A stretch of DNA of 64,000 nucleotides from DATEDA01 sp963789885 (GCA_963789885.1 CAWBNB010000037.1:24831-88830); one strand, 5' to 3'. Shown: positions 7,953-18,230, numbered from the stretch's first letter. Notes: generated from the letters alone by a model not told the origin. Made by a program: numbers and translations.

Positions 7953-8840
7953 TGCATCGCCGCCTCGGCGTCCAGGATGCGATGCAGGAGCTCGAGCCGG
8001 CGCGCGGCGAAGGCGCCGGCGTCGACCGCGGCGCGCACGGCGCAGCCCGGCTCGCTGCGATGGCGGCAGTCGGCGAAGCGGCACCGGCCCGGCGAACGGC
8101 GCGAGCTCGGGAAAACCGGCCGCGATCTCGGCCGCGTCGAGGTGCGCGAGCCCGAACGACTCGACCCCGGGGGAGTCGATGACGGCGGTGCGTTCATCGA
8201 GCCGGTAGAGCCGCGTCGCGCTGGTCGTGTGGCGACCCGAGTCGAGGAAGCGCGAGATCTCCCGCGTGGCGGCGCCGGCGTCCGGAACGAGCGCATTGAC
8301 GAGCGTCGACTTGCCCATGCCGGACTGCCCGATGAGCACCGTGGTCTCGCCGGCGAGCGGCCCGCGCAGCGGACCGACGTCGTCGCGGGCGCTGAGCTCG
8401 ACGATCGCGTAACCGGCCCGCGTGAACGGCACGAGGCGTTCGCGCAATGCGGCCGCGGGCGCCGCGAGGTCGACCTTGTTGAGGACGATCAGCCCGCGCA
8501 TGCCCTGGCGGCCCGCTGCGACCAGGATGCGGGCGACGAGCTCGTCGCTCGTGCTCGGCTCGCCGGCGACGATTACCGCGACCTGGGTGGCATTGGCGGC
8601 GATCAGCTTCCGCCGGTGCGGGGCCGCGCGGATGAAGAGGGTCGAGCGCGGGTCGGCGGCCTCGATCACCCCCTCGCCGGGGCTGGTGCGCGCGACGAAC
8701 ACGCTGTCGCCGCAGGCGTACGCCGCCTGCCTGCCGCGCGGCACGCACGCGAGGAGCTCCCCGTCCGCCGCCTCGACCAGGAATCGCCGGCCGTACGCGG
8801 CGGTAACCTGCCCGGAAAGGGAGCCGGCGTGCCCGGTCAA
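7949..8840 (-). CDS. rsgA: Ribosome small-subunit GTPase RsgA, with an apparent +1 frameshift
   Basis: RsgA is a GTPase that helps mature the 30S ribosomal subunit. Visible parts are an N-terminal OB-fold (about residues 1-65), the circularly permuted G motifs LNKVD (G4), GQSGMGKSTLVNAL (G1) and DSPG (G3), and a C-terminal zinc site CRFADC-x-H-x5-C. The zinc site and true stop are in a different frame from the GTPase part. One surplus base around 8086-8090 explains this, and removing it gives a continuous 296-residue protein. The TTG start at 8840 overlaps the TGA of the upstream M48 gene. The disruption is either a sequence error or an inactivated gene. Confidence 0.88.
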
Positions 8841-10084
8841 CGCGCGAGAGCCTGCAGACGGGCGATCCGCAGCGCCGCCGGCGGGTGCGAGTCGTAGAAG
8901 GCCGAATGCACCGGGTCGGGCGTGAGCGTCGCCGCGTTGTCCTGGTAGAGCTTCACCAGCGCGTGCACGAGGTCCGCGCCGCTCGCGTGGCGCGCGGCAT
9001 ACGCGTCGGCCTCGTACTCGTGCCGGCGCGAGTAGAGGCTGCCGATCGGCGCGAGCAGGAACGTGAACACCGGCACCGCCATGAAGAAGAGGACGAGCGC
9101 GAGCGCGGTGCTCCGGCGGTCGACGCCGAGGCCCTCGTAGAACCACGCCTGGTCGATGACGTAGCCGAGGAGCGCCAGGAAGCCGAGGCTCGCGAGGAAG
9201 AGCCAGGCGATCCGCTTCCATACGTGGTGGCGTTTGAAATGGCCGAGCTCGTGGGCGAGCACCGCTTCGACCTCGGCCGGGGCGAGCCGCGTGAGCAGGG
9301 TGTCGAAGAAGACGATCCGCTTCGCGGCGCCGAAGCCGGTGAAGTAGGCGTTGCCGTGGCTCGACCGCTTCGAGCCGTCCATGACGAACAGGCCCTTGGA
9401 GCGGAAACCGCACTTGGCGAGCAGGCGTTCGATCCGCTCCTTGAGCGATTCGTCCGCGAGCGGGCTGAACTTGTTGAAGAGCGGTGCGATCAGGGTCGGA
9501 TAGGCGACGAGCATCAGCAGGTTGAACCCGACCCAGGTCAGCCAGACGTACAGCCACCAGAGACTTCCCATGCGCGCCATCAGCCACAGCACCGCGAACA
9601 GCAGCGGCACGCCGATCGCCAGGCCGAGCGCGATGCTCTTCGCGAGGTCGGCGACGAAGAGCGCCGGCGTCATCCGGTTGAAGCCGTATTTCGCCTCGAT
9701 CACGAACGTGCGGTAGACCGAGAACGGCAGATCGACGAGCCCGGTGATCGCCGCGACGGAGAGGATGAGCGCGATGCCGTGCGCGTAGCCGCCCGCTTCG
9801 AACGCCAGCGCCCAGGCGTCGTACAGCCACTCGAGGCCGCCGCCGAGCGTGAACGCGAGCAGCACCGCGGCCGATACGAGCGCGTCCACGATGCCGAGCC
9901 GCGTCCTGGCGCGGGTGTAGTCGGCCGCTTTCTGGTGGGCAGGGAGCGGGACGCTCTCGGCGAACTCCGCCGGCACCCGCTCGCGGTGCGCGGCGACGTA
10001 CCGGATGTGCCGCACGGCGAGCCAGATCCGGGTCGCCGTGGCGAGCGCGAGGGCGGCGAGAAAGGCGAGCGTGAACGCGTTCAT
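8837..10084 (-). CDS. M48 family membrane metalloprotease (Ste24/CAAX prenyl protease-like)
   Basis: This 415-residue integral membrane protease has the zinc motif HELGH (about residue 277) and a downstream glutamate in HEYEADAYAA. Multiple hydrophobic segments occur at about 1-20, 65-90, 100-125, 150-175, 180-200, 290-315 and 325-350, as in Ste24-type proteins. In bacteria these are linked to membrane protein quality control. It is the first gene of a minus-strand group with rsgA and the DUF2007 gene and overlaps rsgA at TTGA. Its ATG at 10084 faces orn. Confidence 0.93.
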   Translation of the reverse strand: MNAFTLAFLAALALATATRIWLAVRHIRYVAAHRERVPAEFAESVPLPAHQKAADYTRARTRLGIVDALVSAAVLLAFTLGGGLEWLYDAWALAFEAGGYAHGIALILSVAAITGLVDLPFSVYRTFVIEAKYGFNRMTPALFVADLAKSIALGLAIGVPLLFAVLWLMARMGSLWWLYVWLTWVGFNLLMLVAYPTLIAPLFNKFSPLADESLKERIERLLAKCGFRSKGLFVMDGSKRSSHGNAYFTGFGAAKRIVFFDTLLTRLAPAEVEAVLAHELGHFKRHHVWKRIAWLFLASLGFLALLGYVIDQAWFYEGLGVDRRSTALALVLFFMAVPVFTFLLAPIGSLYSRRHEYEADAYAARHASGADLVHALVKLYQDNAATLTPDPVHSAFYDSHPPAALRIARLQALAR

Positions 10085-10177
10085 GTCAGTTGGTCACCAT
10101 ACGAGGGGGCAACGCCGCTTCGCGCGACGCCCCTGTGAGACAATCAAATTCTATCCGACACCCGGAAAATCAAGGGC

Positions 10178-10726
10178 ATGCCGCAGGACGCGAACCACCT
10201 GGCCTGGCTCGACATGGAGATGACCGGCCTCGACCCCGACCGCGACCGGATCATCGAGATCGCGATCGTCGTGACCGACTCGCAGCTCGCAACGGTCGCG
10301 GAAGGACCGGTGCTCGCCGTCCACCAGCCCGACGCGGTGCTCGACGCAATGGACGACTGGAACAGGTCGACCCATCGCAAATCGGGACTGGTCGAGCGGG
10401 TGCGGGCGTCCACGCTGTCCGAGGCGGCGGCGGAAGACCAGATGCTCGCGTTCCTTGCCGGCTACCTTCCGGCCAAGGCCTCGCCGATGTGCGGGAACTC
10501 GATCTGCCAGGACCGCCGCTTCCTCGCACGCTGGATGCCGCGGCTCGAGGCCCATTTCCACTACCGGAACCTGGACGTCTCGACGCTCAAGGAGCTCGTG
10601 CGCCGCTGGCGGCCGGAGCTCGCGCGCGGCGTCGTCAAGCAGGGGAAGCACGAGGCGCTCGCCGACATCTACGAGTCGGTCGAGGAGCTCAAGTACTACC
10701 GGGAGCATTTCCTCCGCCTCTCCTAG
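10178..10726 (+). CDS. orn: Oligoribonuclease
   Basis: Orn is a 3'-to-5' exonuclease that degrades two- to five-base RNA fragments and pGpG from cyclic di-GMP turnover. The 182-residue length is normal. DEDDh exonuclease motifs are present: WLDMEMTGLD with the first acidic pair, GNSICQDRRFL, and KQGKHEALADI with the general-base histidine and last aspartate. It lies divergent from the M48 gene and convergent with the FAD oxidase. A 7-bp hairpin (10711-10732) spans its stop codon. Confidence 0.96.
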   Translation: MPQDANHLAWLDMEMTGLDPDRDRIIEIAIVVTDSQLATVAEGPVLAVHQPDAVLDAMDDWNRSTHRKSGLVERVRASTLSEAAAEDQMLAFLAGYLPAKASPMCGNSICQDRRFLARWMPRLEAHFHYRNLDVSTLKELVRRWRPELARGVVKQGKHEALADIYESVEELKYYREHFLRLS

Positions 10727-10751
10727 CGGAGGACCGGAGCGCGGCCCGGCG

Positions 10752-12137
10752 CTACAGCGGCACGATCTTGCCCGGGTTGAGCAGGTTCTCCGGGTCGAAG
10801 GTCCGCTTGATGGCGGCCATCAGGTCGACGGCTTCGCCGTGCTCCTTCGCGAGCGACTTGATCTTCCCGGAACCGATGCCGTGCTCGCCGGTGCAGGTGC
10901 CCTCCATCGCGAGCGCGCGGTCGACGAGCCGGTCGTTGAACGCCTTCGCCTCCGCCAGGTCGGACTCGCTGTCCGGCTGCACGAGGATCATGCAGTGGAA
11001 GTTGCCGTCGCCGACATGGCCGAACATCGGGATCGGCATCGACGCGCGCTCGATGTCGGCGGCGGTCGCGAGCATGCACTCGGTGAGGCGCGAGATCGGG
11101 ACGCAGACGTCGGTCGACACCGCGCGCGCGCCGTGGCGGAGCTGCAGCCCCGCGAAGTACGCCTGGTGGCGGGCGGACCACAGCCGGTTGCGGTCTTCGG
11201 TGCGGGTCGCCCACTCGAAGTCCTCGCCACCGTGGGCGCGCGCGATCTCCTGCACGAGCTCCGCCTGTTCCTTGACGCCCGCTGCCGTGCCGTGGAACTC
11301 GAGGAAGAGCGTCGGCTGCTCCTTGTAGCTCGTCTTGTTGTGGGCGTTGATCGCCTTCATCGTGAGGCCGCACAGCGCCTCGCTGCGCGCGATCGGGACG
11401 CCGGCCTGCAGGGTCTGGATCACGGTGCTGACGGCGCCGCCGATGTCCTTGAACGAGCAGACCGCCGCGGACATCGCCTCGGGCACCGCGTACAGCCGGA
11501 CGGTGACCTCGGTGATGACGCCGAGCGTCCCCTCCGAACCCACGAACAGGCGCGTGAGGTCGTAGCCGGCCGCGGACTTCCGCGAGCGGCGCGAGGTTCT
11601 GATGATCCGTCCGTCGGCGGTGACGACCGTGAGCGCGAGCACGTTCTCGCGCATCGTCCCGTACCGCACCGCGTTCGTGCCCGAGGCGCGCGTCGCGGCC
11701 ATGCCGCCGATCGACGCGTCGGCGCCGGGATCGATCGGGAAGAAGAGCCCGGTGTGCCGGATCTCCTCGTTGAGCGCTTTCCGGGTCACGCCCGCCTGCA
11801 CCGTCGCGTCGAGATCCTCGGCGTGCACGGCGAGCACCTTGTTCATCTGGCTCATGTCGATGCACACCCCGCCGCGGGTCGCGAGCACGTGGCCCTCTAG
11901 CGAGGTGCCGACGCCGTACGGGATGATCGGCGTTTGGTAGCGCCGGCAGAGGTTGACGACGTCGCGCACCTCCTCGGTCGAGTGCGGGAACACGACGGCG
12001 TCCGGCGGCGCGTAGGGAAGGTAAGACTCGTCCTTGCCGTGGTGGTCGCGCACCCCGCGCGAGGTGGTCACGCGGTCGCCCAGGAGGATCTTCAGGTCGG
12101 CGGCGAGCGCGGCATCGAGCTCTCTCAGCTTGTTCAT
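10752..12137 (-). CDS. FAD-linked oxidase, D-lactate dehydrogenase / glycolate oxidase GlcD-like
   Basis: This 461-residue flavoprotein of the vanillyl-alcohol oxidase type probably oxidises D-lactate or another 2-hydroxy acid. The FAD-binding half (about residues 35-215) has PYGVGTSLEGH and FVGSEGTLGVITEVT; the C-terminal FAD-linked oxidase half has GHVGDGNFHCMI, GEHGIGSGK and the final FDPENLLNPGKIVPL. There is no Fe-S partner subunit nearby, which favours a stand-alone D-lactate dehydrogenase over the GlcDEF complex. The small DUF6494 gene lies 10 bases upstream on the same strand. Confidence 0.9.
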   Translation of the reverse strand: MNKLRELDAALAADLKILLGDRVTTSRGVRDHHGKDESYLPYAPPDAVVFPHSTEEVRDVVNLCRRYQTPIIPYGVGTSLEGHVLATRGGVCIDMSQMNKVLAVHAEDLDATVQAGVTRKALNEEIRHTGLFFPIDPGADASIGGMAATRASGTNAVRYGTMRENVLALTVVTADGRIIRTSRRSRKSAAGYDLTRLFVGSEGTLGVITEVTVRLYAVPEAMSAAVCSFKDIGGAVSTVIQTLQAGVPIARSEALCGLTMKAINAHNKTSYKEQPTLFLEFHGTAAGVKEQAELVQEIARAHGGEDFEWATRTEDRNRLWSARHQAYFAGLQLRHGARAVSTDVCVPISRLTECMLATAADIERASMPIPMFGHVGDGNFHCMILVQPDSESDLAEAKAFNDRLVDRALAMEGTCTGEHGIGSGKIKSLAKEHGEAVDLMAAIKRTFDPENLLNPGKIVPL

Positions 12138-12147
12138 GTGCGGGGTC

Positions 12148-12354
12148 CTATTCCAGCTCGATCCTGCCGTCGAACTTCACCGACAGCTTGAGCCCGGGCA
12201 CCTCGAGCGTCATCTGCGCCGGGAAGGTCTCCGTGCCCTTGATCGCGCCGGACTGGCGCGCCTTCGCCACCGCCTGCTCGATCTCGCGCTGCGAGCTTAC
12301 GCCCACCAGCTTGAGGAATTTGCGGATCGAGAGGTTGAAGGTGTCTTCGTTCAT
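12148..12354 (-). CDS. Small conserved protein, DUF6494 type
   Basis: This 68-residue soluble protein begins MNEDTFNLSIRKFLKLVGV and contains SSQREIEQAVAKARQSG, a pattern I recognise from the uncharacterised DUF6494 family of proteobacteria. It has no signal or membrane segment. It sits 10 bases before the FAD-linked oxidase on the same strand and is probably co-transcribed with it. Its role is unknown. Confidence 0.8.
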   Translation of the reverse strand: MNEDTFNLSIRKFLKLVGVSSQREIEQAVAKARQSGAIKGTETFPAQMTLEVPGLKLSVKFDGRIELE

Positions 12355-12441
12355 CGGCGTCTCCGTTTACCGCCGCAGGGTAGTGCGCGGGTAGGGCCAA
12401 GTCAATCGGCGCGGCCGTGCGGTGCGCCAGCGGGATGCGCG

Positions 12442-14085
12442 TCATCGCGCGGCTGTGCGCCGGTAGAGGCGGTAGCGCTCGCGGTCGCGCGGCCGGCCGC
12501 CCTCCCAGATCCGCACCCATCCCGGCTCGGGCTCGAAGACCGGTCCGCGCGTGCTCGACTGGACGAGGAGATACGGACAGTTCGTGCGGCCATGCACCTC
12601 GGCGCGCTGCGTCACGAGGCCGGCGTGGTAGTGAAACACCGCGCGCTGCGTCTGGCCGAGGTCGCGGCTCTCGACGCAGCGCGCCGTTGCCGGCAGCATC
12701 CGCTTCAGGCTTTCCGCCACCGAGCGATACGACTTCGCGTAGTCGATCCAGCCGAGCCAGAGGGTCGTCGCGAGCCCCCACGTCAGCGTCATCCCGGCTG
12801 CCCAGTGCGTGACGCTGCGCAGCGTCGAGCGCTCGGCGCGCAGGATCAGGATGAACCATGCGGCCGTGATGAGGGCGGCGAAGACGAGCGCCAGCCATTC
12901 GATCCGGAGCACGAAACCCGGCTCGAGGCGCGAGGCGGTGCGCGCGAGCCGCTCGGGCACGCCGGTGAGCGTCACGGACCACATCAGCCAGAGGTACCCG
13001 GCGCCGAGCGAGAAGGTCATCATCGCGAACCAGGCGAGCGCGTTGGCCGCGCCGCGACGGAGCGCGATCACCGCGACGCCGGCCGGGATCGAGAGCGGCA
13101 CCAGGAGCGCGAGCATGTCGACGTCGCGGGCGTCGCTCAGGAGCAGCAGCAGCACCAGCGATACGATGGTCGCCGCGAAGGGTACGGCGAAGCCGGGGTC
13201 GCGCAGGTTGCGGCGGTACTCCCAGGTCGCCCACAGCGTCATCGGCCACACCGGGAAGAGCGACCACGCAAACGTCTTCGCGATGTCGGCCAGCTCGGTG
13301 AGCGCCGGCGGGTGGCTGATGTTGTCGACCTGCCACGCGATCCAGCCGGCGAAGTAGTCGGGCGCCTTGATCGCGAGCAGCCATGGCCACGCCAGCACGA
13401 AGGGCGCCAGGACGATCAGCCCGAGACCGACGGCGAGCGCGAAGCTCCGCTGCCGGAACGGCGCGGAGATCGGGAGCACGAGCAGCACCGCCGCGAGGGG
13501 CTGCGCGAGCGCGGCGAGCCCCTTGGCGAGGAACGCCACGCCGGCGCCGACGCCGAAGGCGACGGCACCCTTGTACGGCTTGCGGTGGGAGATCGCGACG
13601 CCGTAGTACGCCGCCGCGAGCCCGGCGACCATCGCCGTTTCGGCGGTCGCTTCGTGGGCGTGCCACATGAACCCGGCCGCGCCCATGAACGCGAGCATCG
13701 AGAGATCGCCTTCGCGCTTGCCGTAGAGCTCGCGCGCGGCGAGGCGGACGAACCACAGCGCAGTGAACACGAAGAGCGCGCTCGCGAAACGGGCTGCGTC
13801 GTGCGGGGGCAGCACGCCGCCGAGCAGCTTGACGAAGAGCGCCGCGACCCAGTAGTAGAGCGGTCCGTCTTCGTAGAACGGCTCGCCCGCGAGCATCGGG
13901 CGCAGCCAGTCGCCGCCCGTGAGCATCTGGTGGACGATGCCGATGCCGAGCGCGTCCTCGGTCTTCCACGGGTCGTGCCCGACCAGCCCGGGGAGCAGGA
14001 AGGCGGCGGCGAGCGCCGCGAGCGGCCAGGACGTGAGCGGCAGCGGGATCCGCTGCTGGTACCACCGGGTCGGATGCGCCGGCAC
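12442..14085 (-). CDS. ArnT-like glycosyltransferase family 39 membrane protein
   Basis: This 547-residue protein has at least ten hydrophobic segments and a periplasmic C-terminal domain of about 100 residues. The N-terminal motif GHDPWKTEDALGIGIVHQML contains the Asp/Glu residues expected in the first periplasmic loop of GT-C enzymes such as ArnT and PMT proteins, which move sugars from undecaprenyl or polyprenyl phosphate to lipid A or proteins; EPFYEDGPLYYW fits the same family. The acceptor is unknown. The start is GTG at 14085. The gene lies downstream of the rpmE terminator in the same direction. Confidence 0.85.
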   Translation of the reverse strand: MPAHPTRWYQQRIPLPLTSWPLAALAAAFLLPGLVGHDPWKTEDALGIGIVHQMLTGGDWLRPMLAGEPFYEDGPLYYWVAALFVKLLGGVLPPHDAARFASALFVFTALWFVRLAARELYGKREGDLSMLAFMGAAGFMWHAHEATAETAMVAGLAAAYYGVAISHRKPYKGAVAFGVGAGVAFLAKGLAALAQPLAAVLLVLPISAPFRQRSFALAVGLGLIVLAPFVLAWPWLLAIKAPDYFAGWIAWQVDNISHPPALTELADIAKTFAWSLFPVWPMTLWATWEYRRNLRDPGFAVPFAATIVSLVLLLLLSDARDVDMLALLVPLSIPAGVAVIALRRGAANALAWFAMMTFSLGAGYLWLMWSVTLTGVPERLARTASRLEPGFVLRIEWLALVFAALITAAWFILILRAERSTLRSVTHWAAGMTLTWGLATTLWLGWIDYAKSYRSVAESLKRMLPATARCVESRDLGQTQRAVFHYHAGLVTQRAEVHGRTNCPYLLVQSSTRGPVFEPEPGWVRIWEGGRPRDRERYRLYRRTAAR

Positions 14086-14244
14086 CGGTGAGCCTATTGG
14101 ATGGTCTTCAACGACTCGGCGCGCTCGAGGAACTCCGACCCCGGTAGAGCCGTGGGAACGAGCGCGAGTGCGAGACGACGCGACATGCGCGCGATTTTAC
14201 CGCCGGCCACATCGCGGCCCACGCGGGCCGGCCACGGCGGGGGC

Positions 14245-14273
14245 ACAAAAAAAGGCAGCCGAAGCTGCCTTTC
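14245..14273 (-). terminator. Intrinsic terminator of rpmE with a UUCG loop
   Basis: On the minus strand, AAAGGCAGC and GCTGCCTTT form a 9-bp stem around a TTCG tetraloop, followed by a run of seven T. It lies 20 bases after the corrected rpmE stop. Confidence 0.93.
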
Positions 14274-14292
14274 TCCTCCCGGGTGCGGGGCC

Positions 14293-14530
14293 TCAGGTCG
14301 AGGCCGGGGGCTTCGCCGCCGGCCTTCGCGCCGCGGGTGTACTTCTGCTTGAACCGTTCGACCCGGCCGGCGGTGTCGACGATCTTCTGGCGGCCGGTGT
14401 AGAACGGGTGGCAGGCCGAGCACACCTCGACGTGCAGCTCCTTGCCGAGCGTCGAGCGGGTCTTGAACGTGTTCCCGCACGAGCAGATGACGTTGATTTC
14501 CTTGTAGTCCGGATGGATACCGGTTTTCAT
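14293..14530 (-). CDS. rpmE: Ribosomal protein L31 (type with zinc cysteines), apparent +1 frameshift at its end
   Basis: The start MKTGIHPDYKEINVICSCGN, the zinc cysteines C-x-C and CSAC, and HPFYTGRQKIVDTAGRVERF identify L31 of the large ribosomal subunit. As read, the frame runs on through the terminator to give an implausible 140 residues. Removing one C from the five-C run (plus-strand G run at 14306-14310) brings in a TGA at 14293-14295, giving a normal 78-residue L31 ending EAPAST just before the terminator. It is the third gene of the usual trxA-rho-rpmE order. Confidence 0.93.
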
Positions 14531-14659
14531 GGCGAGCGTCCTTTCTGTCTGGCTCGGTCTCGCGGTCCACGCGCGTGATTGCGCGTCGAGAGCGCGTTGC
14601 GAGCCGGTTCGGAGAGGGCGGGATTATCCCGGAAAACGGTCCGCCGGGCAATGCGCCCG

Positions 14660-15919
<1,260 letters not shown>

Positions 15920-16187
15920 CGCGTTCGCAGTCTTCTGGGTGATTTGAGCCCGGTGAGGGGGCTTGGGAGGGGATGGCGGCGCGGCAGGCGCGGGCGCCGC
16001 ATCTGCGGGCCCCGCTGCTGCTTCGGATGCTAGCGCGGGCCCGGTCTCGTGGCCAGCGGCGGGGCCGGGTGCCGCGGACTCGACCTCGGCGGTGTCGGCT
16101 TTCTTGTTCAACGGGCGGGGGGCTTCTCGCGGGTGGGGGTGCCCGGTGGTGCGCGACGGGCGGCGCGGGAACGGCGGGGGGAGGGGG

Positions 16188-16514
16188 TCAGATGTTGCTG
16201 TCGAGGAACGCGGTCAGCTGCGACTTCGAGAGCGCGCCGACCTTCATCGCCTCCATGTTGCCGTTCTTGAAGAGCATCAGCGTGGGGATGCCCCGGATGT
16301 TGTACTTCTTCGGCACTTCGACGTTGTCGTCGACGTTCAGCTTGGCGATCTTGAGCTTGCCGTCGTACTCCTTGGCGACCTCGTCCAGGATCGGGGCGAT
16401 CGCCTTGCACGGTCCGCACCATTCGGCCCAGTAATCGACGAGCACCGGGACGCCCGACTTCAGCACCTCCGGCTCGAAACTGTCGTCGGTCACGTGCACG
16501 ATGTGCTCGCTCAT
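16188..16514 (-). CDS. trxA: Thioredoxin 1
   Basis: The 108-residue length and active site WCGPCK (about residues 32-37) identify a canonical thioredoxin, the cytoplasmic disulfide reductase. The cis-proline motif RGIPTLMLFKNG is present. The ATG at 16514 has GAGAGGA upstream; longer in-frame starts encode non-homologous sequence. It is the first gene of trxA-rho-rpmE. The 255-base space to fdxA, which diverges, should hold both promoters; one A/T-rich patch near 16600-16630 is the likeliest place, but I cannot define boxes. Confidence 0.97.
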   Translation of the reverse strand: MSEHIVHVTDDSFEPEVLKSGVPVLVDYWAEWCGPCKAIAPILDEVAKEYDGKLKIAKLNVDDNVEVPKKYNIRGIPTLMLFKNGNMEAMKVGALSKSQLTAFLDSNI

Positions 16515-16769
16515 TCGGGTCCTCTCGGGGCGGTGCAGGGGTGGTGGCGCTGAAGGCTGGCGGCGCGCGAACTCGCGCAGGCCGTCGTACTGCCATCTCT
16601 TTAGCGCATATCGTAGCAAAAAAGGCTGCTTCAAGGGGCATCTCCCGCGCCGGGGCGGGATGGAGGTCCCCCGGGGCCCGGCAAGCACGCTCCGGGGCGG
16701 TGAGGCCCCGGGCCAGTGCGCCGGGAGGCGCGTGCTACCATGGCCGCGACCCCTCGCCGTGGGGACGCC

Positions 16770-17093
16770 ATGACCTACGTCGTCACCGAAACCTGCATCA
16801 AGTGCAAGTACACGGACTGCGTGGACGTGTGCCCGGTCGACTGCTTCCGGGAGGGCCCGAACATGCTGGTCATCGACCCCGACGAGTGCATCGACTGCAC
16901 GCTCTGCGTCGCCGAGTGCCCGGTCGAGGCGATCTATGCCGAGGACGACGTCCCCCCCGACCAGCGTGCGTTCATCGCCCTCAACGCCGAGCTCGCCAAG
17001 GCGTGGAGACCGATCGTCGAGCGCAAACCCGCCCCGTCCGACGCCGACGAATGGGCGAAAATCAAGGAGAAGGCGAAGCTGCTGGAGCGCTGA
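16770..17093 (+). CDS. fdxA: Seven-iron ferredoxin FdxA
   Basis: This 107-residue protein binds one [3Fe-4S] and one [4Fe-4S] cluster. The cysteines are in CIKCKYTDCVDVCPVDCF (residues about 9-26) and CIDCTLCVAECPVEAI (about 40-55). The C-terminal helix region AWRPIVERKPAPSDADEWA is typical of FdxA. It is a low-potential electron carrier of unknown partner here. The ATG at 16770 is followed directly by the conserved TYVVTETCI. Confidence 0.95.
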   Translation: MTYVVTETCIKCKYTDCVDVCPVDCFREGPNMLVIDPDECIDCTLCVAECPVEAIYAEDDVPPDQRAFIALNAELAKAWRPIVERKPAPSDADEWAKIKEKAKLLER

Positions 17094-17179
17094 GCCGGCG
17101 TCAGCCGAACGGCCGGGTTCCCACGCCCGCGGCGCTGGTCTAACATGCCTACACGGTCGACCGGGAAGGAGGGCAGGCC

Positions 17180-17614
17180 ATGCTCACCAAGGAAATCCTC
17201 CGGATCAAGGGGACGGTGCTGTACACGATCGCGCCCGAGGGCCGATTGTGGGACGCGGTGGGCTCGATGGTGGAGAACGACATCGGGTCGCTCGTCGTCA
17301 TGCACCACGGCCGCCTCGTCGGCATGCTCACCTTCCGCGAGGTGCTCGCTGCGCTGCACCGCTTCCACGAGGACTTCGCCAAGCTCAAGGTCGAGGACGT
17401 CATGGTCAAGGAGCCGAAGTCGGTCGGCCCCGACACCGACGTCGACGAGCTGCGCCGGGCGATGCTCGAGAGCCACGCCCGCTACATGCCGGTGATGGAC
17501 GGCGCGACGCTTACCGGCGTGCTGTCTTTCCACGACGTCGCCAAGGCGGTGCTCGAAGAGCAGACGTTCGAGAACCGCATGCTGAAGGGTTACATCAAGA
17601 ACACGCTCGAGTGA
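17180..17614 (+). CDS. CBS-domain protein
   Basis: This 144-residue protein consists of two CBS motifs (about residues 8-60 and 73-130; GSLVVMHHGRLVGMLTFREVL and VDELRRAMLESHARYMPVMD are parts). Tandem CBS domains bind adenosine nucleotides and act as energy-status sensors. There is a strong ribosome site (GGAAGGAGGG) upstream of the ATG. Its stop overlaps the GTG start of the thioesterase, pointing to coupled translation. No effector domain is attached. Confidence 0.92.
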   Translation: MLTKEILRIKGTVLYTIAPEGRLWDAVGSMVENDIGSLVVMHHGRLVGMLTFREVLAALHRFHEDFAKLKVEDVMVKEPKSVGPDTDVDELRRAMLESHARYMPVMDGATLTGVLSFHDVAKAVLEEQTFENRMLKGYIKNTLE

Positions 17615-18075
17615 GCCCGCCGGGCCGCCCCAAGGGCGAACCGCTGCGCGAGGGCAGTCCGCTGAGCCCGGCCGCGGCGCAGGCGATCCTCGCCGAGCAC
17701 TTCGCGCCCTGGGTGCAGGCGCTCGGGCTCACCGTCGAGGCGGTCGCGGCCGACGCCGCCACGCTCCGACTGCCGTTCGGCCCGCAGCTCGTGCGGGTGG
17801 GCGGGACGGTCTGCGGGCAGGCGCTGATGACCGCCGCCGACACCGCGATGGTCATCGCCGTTTCCGCCGCGCTCGGCGGTTTCCGCCCGATGGCCACCGT
17901 CGGGCAGACGATCTCCTTCCTCCGGCCGGTTGCCGACGACGACGTGCTCGTCGAGGCGCGCGTGCTGCGGCTCGGCCGCACGCTCGCGTTCGGCGAGATC
18001 TCCCTCCGGGCAGCGGGGTCGGGCGCGCTCGCCGCCCACGCCACCACCACCTACGCGCTCCCGTCGGAGCGCTGA
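17611..18075 (+). CDS. PaaI-type hotdog-fold thioesterase
   Basis: This 154-residue protein shows the hotdog thioesterase pattern: RVGGTVCGQALMTAADTAMV, then TVGQTISFLRPVADDDVLVEA, then AHATTTYAL. Such enzymes hydrolyse acyl-CoA esters. The GTG start at 17611 overlaps the TGA of the CBS gene (GTGA). The first dozen codons come from a repeat also found at 18540-18573, so the N-terminus PPGRPKGE may be a repeat-derived addition and the native start may be lost or internal. Confidence 0.85.
   Translation: MSPPGRPKGEPLREGSPLSPAAAQAILAEHFAPWVQALGLTVEAVAADAATLRLPFGPQLVRVGGTVCGQALMTAADTAMVIAVSAALGGFRPMATVGQTISFLRPVADDDVLVEARVLRLGRTLAFGEISLRAAGSGALAAHATTTYALPSER
17612..17645 (+). repeat. 34-base dispersed repeat, copy 1
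   Basis: It is identical to 18540-18573 at 32 of 34 positions. It begins exactly at the stop codon of the CBS gene and supplies most of the first codons of the thioesterase gene. The core reads as PPGRPKGE in frame. Confidence 0.8.
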
Positions 18076-18169
18076 CACCTTTGCGGTTCCTGGCGGGCGC
18101 ACGTCGCGCCCGGCTCCAGCTCGCCTGCCGTCGGCGGCAATAGTTCACGCATCGGGGCCGGCACTGGGC

Positions 18170-18196
18170 TTGACAGTCGCGGCGATATGATTAAAA
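18170..18196 (+). promoter_or_regulatory. Candidate promoter of the ArsR-family gene
   Basis: A perfect TTGACA (18170-18175) is followed after 15 bases by TTAAAA, in the only clearly A/T-rich stretch of the neighbourhood. A direct repeat GTTTA-GACGC-GTTTA just downstream could be an operator for the encoded repressor. Confidence 0.5.
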
Positions 18197-18230
18197 GTTT
18201 AGACGCGTTTACCGATCTCCGGAGTGTGCG

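Noticed and set aside
12034..14091. Plus-strand open frame of 685 codons opposite the GT39-type gene
   Set aside because: It is the antisense shadow of a well-supported membrane protein and has low-complexity charged composition.
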